Assembly: GCA_031271345.1 (NCBI GenBank)
Contig: JAISVX010000003.1
Location: forward strand, 625,223 to 689,222
Direction: 5' to 3'
From: Lactobacillaceae bacterium
Lineage (GTDB): Bacteria; Pseudomonadota; Alphaproteobacteria; RF32; CAG-239
Length of the DNA stretch: 64,000 nucleotides
The translations under genes and the position numbers were made by a program. Below, piece by piece: positions 60,103-64,000 of the stretch. The notes beneath the pieces are model-generated. The model worked only from the letters and a program-made list of their open reading frames with translations, was not told the DNA's origin and made no database searches. Position 1 is the first letter of the stretch. Each line of letters begins with the position of its first letter.

Positions 60103-60352
60103 TGTTTAAACACCTTAACTTTACTAAATTGATTGATATATAAAAACTGAAAATTTTAAAAAGAAACGACAATCCCCTAAGGGATGGTTATAATAGAAAT
60201 GAATATTCGTCTGTTCATAGCTAAATCTCTTGATTAAATTACTTGTTTTAAAATTTACACGAATTAATTAACTGCGTCAATTATAAACTTTTCTTTTTTT
60301 GTTTTATATGCTAGCTTTTTGATAAAATAAACCAATTAAAGGATTTCATATA
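60103..60352. promoter_or_regulatory. Divergent promoter region of ileS and the DUF1189-like genes
   Basis: 250 bases, AT-rich, no ORF. An ATCCC/GGGAT hairpin (60173-60186) could lie at the 5' end of the ileS transcript (minus-strand TATTAT just upstream). On the plus strand TTGTTT followed after 18 bases by TAAAAT lies about 25 bases before the 60353 ATG. I see no T-box or riboswitch. Confidence 0.35.
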
Positions 60353-61195
60353 ATGACATATCTAAAATTGCTATATAAAACTTTTTATGATTTAAGCTTT
60401 GTCAAAGATTACGCAAAAAATGGCAGAGGAACCGGGGTTGCGCTGGCTGGACTGCTTGCTTTAATTATGATTGCCACCTTTTCGTCCCCTATAATCTCAA
60501 AACTTTCTCCCGTACTCAATACCGATGAACTGAGAGGTCATATCAACGCCGCGTTTGACAAGATTCCAGAGATTAAAGTAGAAGACGGAGAACTTATCTG
60601 GGAAGACGGCGTCATTGAAACCTACAGCCTTGACAAACAGCACCACGTCACTATTGATACCCAGAACGACATTCCAAGCATGAATCAGGTTTCAAGCGCA
60701 ACTTTATATTTAACTAAAAGCGAGTTGTATATAAACAACGGAAGAGGCAAAATCCAATCAGTTTCGTGGACTGATATTCAAGAAGCTTTTGATAAAAACC
60801 CAATAGATTTAACATCCCCAGAAATGAGAGAAACTGTCGTCACGATTGTAAAATACTTCATGATTGTGTTTGTTGCTTTCGCAGTGTTGTTCGCTTTCTT
60901 CTTTTTCTGGATAATGAACGGCATTCTTGCGACAATCACCAGAGCATTATCGTCAAAAATATATAAGAACTTTGAAAATATGGACCATTATATAATAAGA
61001 AGAACCGCAACCGCCGCGATAACGCCTGTTTTGCTCTTGATTACTTTATCGCAGGCACTGTTTAATATTCCCGGATTTTGGGGCAAAGCTTTCCTTACAA
61101 TAATTATAGGAACTTTACTAATGTCTAAATTTAAGCCGCTGTCCGAAGATAAAGAAACGTCTTCCGATACCCCTGAAAATGCAGAAAACAATTAA
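60353..61195 (+). CDS. DUF1189-like membrane protein, copy 1
   Basis: 280 residues with a membrane segment near the N-terminus (GVALAGLLALIMIATFSS) and two to three in the second half (YFMIVFVAFAVLFAFFFFWI, then VLLLITLSQALFNIPGFW, AFLTIIIGTLLMSKF), with a soluble domain between. The soluble part contains IKVEDGELIWEDGVIETYS, a pattern as in DUF1189 proteins. Function is unknown for that family. The next gene is a diverged copy 15 bases downstream. Confidence 0.65.
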   Translation: MTYLKLLYKTFYDLSFVKDYAKNGRGTGVALAGLLALIMIATFSSPIISKLSPVLNTDELRGHINAAFDKIPEIKVEDGELIWEDGVIETYSLDKQHHVTIDTQNDIPSMNQVSSATLYLTKSELYINNGRGKIQSVSWTDIQEAFDKNPIDLTSPEMRETVVTIVKYFMIVFVAFAVLFAFFFFWIMNGILATITRALSSKIYKNFENMDHYIIRRTATAAITPVLLLITLSQALFNIPGFWGKAFLTIIIGTLLMSKFKPLSEDKETSSDTPENAENN

Positions 61196-61210
61196 TTTGG
61201 AGTCTTTAAT

Positions 61211-62086
61211 ATGAAAACATGCGTACAACTATTATATAAAACCTTCTATGATTTTCCTTTTGTTAAAAACTATGTAAAAAACGGCAAAGGCAACGGAACA
61301 GGCTTAATGGCTTTTCTGGCTCTGGTTATGTCAATAATTCTAACCGCAAGTTTCTTTTATCTTATAAGTCCGTTATATAACACAAACTATATGACAAAGC
61401 TTATAAACGAACAGACGGAAAAACTCCCTGACCTGACGATTACCGATGGTCAGCTTGCTTTGGAAGAAGAAGCTTATTATGAGTTTAAGATTAGCGATTT
61501 TAATGAAAAATTTGCATCTGAGCTTACCGAACAGGAAAATATGACTATTCTCATTATCAATACTGTTGACGATAATCCAAATACTTTTGAAATAAAAAAA
61601 TCCATATTTTATTTAACAAGAACAACTCTTTATATTAACAGCAACGGAGAGATAAAAGAAACGCCTTTGGCGCGATTGCAAAAAACCTTCGGCGAAAGTT
61701 CTTTCAACCCATTGTCTCAAAAAAGCATGGAAGCCGCTCTTAAATTTGCCCAAACATTTATGGTGTTTATCCTTGCTTTAATGTTTATATTCGGCTTTTT
61801 CATGAACTGGGTGGCAAACACATTCTTAGCCATCATAACCAGATTCTTCTCTTCAATATCAAGCGAAGCTATAGAGAAGCTGGGGTTTAGCGAAAAACGC
61901 AGAGCTGCTGCCGCCGCAGTAACTCCGACGCTGCTTGTAATTGTAATCCTTCAGTCGGTTTTTTCAGCTCCCGGAAGCTTTGTAAAATGGGCTGCAACCA
62001 TAATTATCGGCGTAATTCTTATGAGTAAATATACCGCATTTGAACCTAAAGAAGAAAAAGCTGAAAAACCCTCTGAAAAACAATAA
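61211..62086 (+). CDS. DUF1189-like membrane protein, copy 2
   Basis: 291 residues, paralogous to the preceding gene: QLLYKTFYDFPFVKNYVKNG vs KLLYKTFYDLSFVKDYAKNG at the N-terminus, DLTITDGQLALEEEAYYEF vs KVEDGELIWEDG in the soluble part, and RRAAAAAVTPTLLVIVILQS vs RRTATAAITPVLLLITLSQA near the end. The two diverged substantially in the middle. A tandem duplication, probably forming a complex or specialised pair. Confidence 0.65.
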   Translation: MKTCVQLLYKTFYDFPFVKNYVKNGKGNGTGLMAFLALVMSIILTASFFYLISPLYNTNYMTKLINEQTEKLPDLTITDGQLALEEEAYYEFKISDFNEKFASELTEQENMTILIINTVDDNPNTFEIKKSIFYLTRTTLYINSNGEIKETPLARLQKTFGESSFNPLSQKSMEAALKFAQTFMVFILALMFIFGFFMNWVANTFLAIITRFFSSISSEAIEKLGFSEKRRAAAAAVTPTLLVIVILQSVFSAPGSFVKWAATIIIGVILMSKYTAFEPKEEKAEKPSEKQ

Positions 62087-62108
62087 GATAATATTTTATA
62101 AGATTTTT

Positions 62109-62137
62109 TTGACAAAAGAGGTTAAATAAAGTAGAAT
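62109..62137 (+). promoter_or_regulatory. Near-consensus sigma70 promoter
   Basis: TTGACA (62109-62114), 17-base spacer, TAGAAT (62132-62137). It lies 37 bases upstream of the 62174 ATG and is the best promoter match in the window. Confidence 0.75.
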
Positions 62138-62173
62138 AGTTCCATAAAGGACTACTTGCTATGGAGAATAAAA

Positions 62174-62407
62174 ATGGTTGTTAACGGTGCAGCAACATTA
62201 AGCATTAATGCTAGAAAGGTAAAGGCGCTTACTTTGGTAAGCTCAGTTGCCGCTAAAAAGTATGACACAAAAATTACCAACAGCTTTTCTTCCGGCGTTA
62301 GAAGCTTATTATCGACAAACCTTGGCAAAAGCGTTACCAATAATGCAACTAAGATTATTGACGCGACATCAAAGTTTCTTCGCAACTTTAAACTATTAAA
62401 TAGGTAA
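62174..62407 (+). CDS. Small basic protein of unknown function (77 aa)
   Basis: The track begins at 62156 with a TTG, but the ATG at 62174 has TATGGAGAATAAA immediately upstream and fits the promoter. The product is Ser/Ala/Lys-rich and basic (ARKVKALTLVSSVAAKKYD, then SLLSTNLGKSVTNNATKIID). It is not recognised. It precedes the 103-residue gene by 5 bases. The opposite-strand ORF at 62152-62421 overlaps it wholly; the plus-strand choice rests on promoter, ribosome-binding site and operon spacing. Confidence 0.6.
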   Translation: MVVNGAATLSINARKVKALTLVSSVAAKKYDTKITNSFSSGVRSLLSTNLGKSVTNNATKIIDATSKFLRNFKLLNR

Positions 62408-62412
62408 TCTCT

Positions 62413-62724
62413 ATGCTTCATGCCAAAGAATATGAAATCATGACCTCCGAAAACGGAACTCTATTCTTTGCAATCGATGTGTACGGAGACGAGCCAGACA
62501 AGCCTATTTTAGTTTACGATGGCGGAAACCACGCGACATTTTATCGTAACTCTGAAGACGTGGTGCTTTTGGATTATATAAATAAAGATGTTCAAAAAGC
62601 TCTAAAAAACTCAGATTTTATTGTTGTTGCCGAGATTGACTTTGAAAGCGACCGAGTCGTTAGAGATTATAAAGCAAGAATAAAACTGTTTAAGAAAAAT
62701 CCTTTTACCGATGGATTAAAATAA
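62413..62724 (+). CDS. Unknown protein (103 aa)
   Basis: Soluble, mixed alpha/beta, acidic; no family recognised. Pattern EYEIMTSENGTLFFAIDVYG, ILVYDGGNHATFYRN, VVLLDYINKDVQKALKNSDF and a C-terminal FIVVAEIDFESDRVVRDYKA strand suggest a small compact fold. It is the second gene of a two-gene unit with the 77-residue protein and ends just before a terminator. Confidence 0.7.
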   Translation: MLHAKEYEIMTSENGTLFFAIDVYGDEPDKPILVYDGGNHATFYRNSEDVVLLDYINKDVQKALKNSDFIVVAEIDFESDRVVRDYKARIKLFKKNPFTDGLK

Positions 62725-62725
62725 T

Positions 62726-62751
62726 AAAAAGCGCCATTCTGGCGCTTTTTT
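62726..62751. terminator. Bidirectional terminator between 103-aa gene and anmK
   Basis: Perfect stem AAAAAGCGCCA/TGGCGCTTTTT with a 3-base loop and T tracts on both strands, between convergent genes. Confidence 0.85.
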
Positions 62752-62757
62752 AAGACC

Positions 62758-63861
62758 CTAAGGTTCAAAGACATCCCCGCCGACCAATGGCTCTGGAACT
62801 CCTGTCGTACTCGGAAAACTTACAGGCAGCAGGTTTAACCGTCGAACCGCCCAAAAAGCTGCGGCTCCGCTGTCAACTTCATCAACATTCATCCCCATTT
62901 CCATAACTGTTTCAACATTCTGTTCAAACAGTCTCTGCTTTATAAACCTGACCAAGGTTGGATTCTCCGCTCCGCCTCCAGTTATAATAACTTTTTTCGG
63001 TGTCTCTGGAAGATACATCGACATCGAATAAGAAACAGCCTCGGCAATAAAAGCCGTAACTGTCGCGGCTCCGTCTTCCAAACTCAGTCCCTCAAGATGT
63101 TCAAGTTTTTCATCAAACGTTGATTTATTAAGCGATTTTGGCGGATAAACCGCTAAATATTTATGCTTCATAAGAATATTTAATACTTTGCCGTCAATTT
63201 TTCCCGTAATCGCAAGCTTCCCGTTATAATCCATGCTTATGCCGCCGTGCTTTTGAACCCAGTTGTTTATAGCCAGATTTCCCGGACCAGAATCAAAAGA
63301 AAGCATTTCTCCCTGCATGCCTATCCATGCAATACTTGTAATTCCGCCAATATTTATGATTGCCACAGGCTTTTCCTGCTTGTAAGAAAGCGCCGCATAA
63401 TATGACGGAGTCAGCGGGAACCCCTGCCCTCCAGACAAAACATCGGTTTTATGAAAATTGCTTACAACCTTTATGCCCAGCATTGACGACAACTTTTTCG
63501 CATCCCCAAGCTGATAAGTATAATGGTTTTGCGGATCGTGATAAACCGTGTTGCCCTCAAGCCCGATTATATCCGCTTCGCCGTAAGTTGACATAAAGTC
63601 TTTTACCGCTTCATAATAAAACTCCGCAAGCTCGGCATTAACCTCGTGAATTAAAGCAAAATCATTTTCCGTTTCAGGCTTCTTTCCCAACACGGATATT
63701 ATTTTTGCCTTAAGATTATCGTCATACAAAAACTTCATCGAACCCAGAAATTCATAGACATCGACACCGTCTGTCGATATTAAAGACAACCCGACGCCAT
63801 CTGCCGATGTGCCGCTCATTATGCCTAATGCTCTCAATGGTTTTATCGAATTCATTGCCAA
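62758..63861 (-). CDS. anmK: Anhydro-N-acetylmuramic acid kinase
   Basis: Phosphorylates 1,6-anhydro-MurNAc released during peptidoglycan recycling, giving MurNAc-6-phosphate. The nucleotide/sugar site GIMSGTSADGVGLSL is at the N-terminus, followed by FSFDSGPGNLAINNW-like LSFDSGPGNLAINNW and VIITGGGAENPTLVRF near the C-terminus. 367 residues is normal. The divergent neighbour looks like tyrS, a usual alphaproteobacterial pairing. Confidence 0.93.
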   Translation of the reverse strand: MAMNSIKPLRALGIMSGTSADGVGLSLISTDGVDVYEFLGSMKFLYDDNLKAKIISVLGKKPETENDFALIHEVNAELAEFYYEAVKDFMSTYGEADIIGLEGNTVYHDPQNHYTYQLGDAKKLSSMLGIKVVSNFHKTDVLSGGQGFPLTPSYYAALSYKQEKPVAIINIGGITSIAWIGMQGEMLSFDSGPGNLAINNWVQKHGGISMDYNGKLAITGKIDGKVLNILMKHKYLAVYPPKSLNKSTFDEKLEHLEGLSLEDGAATVTAFIAEAVSYSMSMYLPETPKKVIITGGGAENPTLVRFIKQRLFEQNVETVMEMGMNVDEVDSGAAAFWAVRRLNLLPVSFPSTTGVPEPLVGGDVFEP

Positions 63862-63982
63862 CGCTCCTTCATTATTAATAATACAACAAAACAGTAAACT
63901 TTTTATTACATTAGATTATTGCATAATGAATATTTATGGAATATTATCGCTTGGTACTTAAATTTTATAAAGGAAAGGGCAG

Positions 63983-64000
63983 ATGACCAAATTTAAATCA
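63983..64000 (+). CDS. tyrS: Start of a CDS, likely tyrosyl-tRNA synthetase
   Basis: Only six codons (MTKFKS) before the window ends, preceded by AAGGAAAGGGCAG, a strong ribosome-binding site. MTKFKS matches the usual start of alphaproteobacterial TyrS, and tyrS is normally divergent from anmK in this class. Identification is therefore contextual. Confidence 0.5.

Noticed and set aside
60173-60186. Possible riboswitch or T-box upstream of ileS
   Set aside because: Only a 5-bp hairpin; no T-box sequence or terminator/antiterminator pair, and T-boxes are not expected in alphaproteobacteria.
62152-62421. 89-residue minus-strand ORF with hydrophobic segments
   Set aside because: Fully overlaps the plus-strand 77-residue gene, which has a near-consensus promoter, ribosome-binding site and operon spacing; the hydrophobic pattern can arise as antisense of a Lys/Ser/Asn-rich gene.
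1-64000. CRISPR array, insertion sequence or prophage
   Set aside because: No regularly spaced direct repeats, no transposase or integrase motif, and no phage structural genes were found.
1-64000. Recoded TGA codon as in some host-restricted lineages
   Set aside because: Genes such as rnc end with TGA at the expected family length and tryptophan positions are read from TGG, so the standard code holds.

Overview
The window reads as one continuous stretch of chromosome from a low-GC alphaproteobacterium. Several features point there independently: the gene order rpoZ-rsh-acpS-lepB-rnc-era; a circularly permuted (two-piece) tmRNA gene next to an alphaproteobacterial-type SspB; a DUF4164-like gene, zapA and 6S RNA in a row; EF-P coupled to an inositol-monophosphatase-like gene; and anmK divergent from what looks like the start of tyrS. 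The long-branch flavour of many proteins and the many exported or orphan proteins suggest an uncultured host- or gut-associated lineage, but I cannot place it below class. The standard bacterial code fits all genes. I see no insertion sequence, prophage or CRISPR array.

Layout. 1-5.3 kb (minus): the rpoZ to era block for transcription, stringent response, lipid/ACP maturation, protein export and ribosome/RNA processing. 5.3-11.4 kb (minus): two exported proteins (one DUF4139), a dolichol-kinase-like membrane enzyme and alaS. 11.6-15.8 kb (plus): RNase J-like nuclease, sfsA, map, radC, followed by tRNA-Pro(TGG) and tRNA-Arg(TCT), each with its own promoter and terminator. 16.4-19.8 kb (minus): a small surface-glycan cluster (glycosyltransferase, ParB-like protein, lipoprotein, NDP-sugar epimerase). 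20.0-24.7 kb: a membrane protein, an S66 peptidase-RHH-sspB-ssrA unit, then folA-thyA-mazG. 24.8-29.7 kb: L31, OmpA-like protein, IMPase-like/EF-P, ThiE-like gene, then DUF4164-like/zapA/6S RNA/ymdB. 29.7-35.7 kb: orphan gene, J-domain/SH3b protein with a FlhG/MinD-like ATPase, solute-binding protein, GST, lipoprotein, glycosyltransferase. 35.8-37.8 kb: thrS. 37.8-43.5 kb: small membrane and secreted orphans, cold-shock protein, Sel1-repeat protein, and a 757-residue protein in which I see a divergent RelA/SpoT-like domain. 43.7-51.1 kb: TerB-like, ABC-F ATPase, an orphan/HAD operon, tcdA, tatD, alr. 51.1-56.7 kb: three large or charged orphan proteins. 57.0-64.0 kb: type II ileS, tandem DUF1189-like membrane proteins, two small orphans, anmK, start of tyrS.

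How it works together. Most of the window is housekeeping: three aminoacyl-tRNA synthetases, two tRNAs, ribosome rescue (tmRNA tag plus its SspB adaptor), EF-P, L31, (p)ppGpp metabolism, folate/dTMP synthesis, and peptidoglycan precursor and recycling enzymes (alr, LD-carboxypeptidase, anmK). The accessory content sits in the glycan cluster (16-20 kb), the orphan-rich 37-43 kb and 45-48 kb segments, and the 51-57 kb trio.

The most interesting candidates for something undescribed are the RelA/SpoT-like domain in the 757-residue protein, the internally repeated 506-residue protein with its two neighbours, and two apparent pseudoenzymes (IMPase-like next to EF-P; HAD-IIA lacking its nucleophile). 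All functional statements come from reading motifs; no database search was possible.
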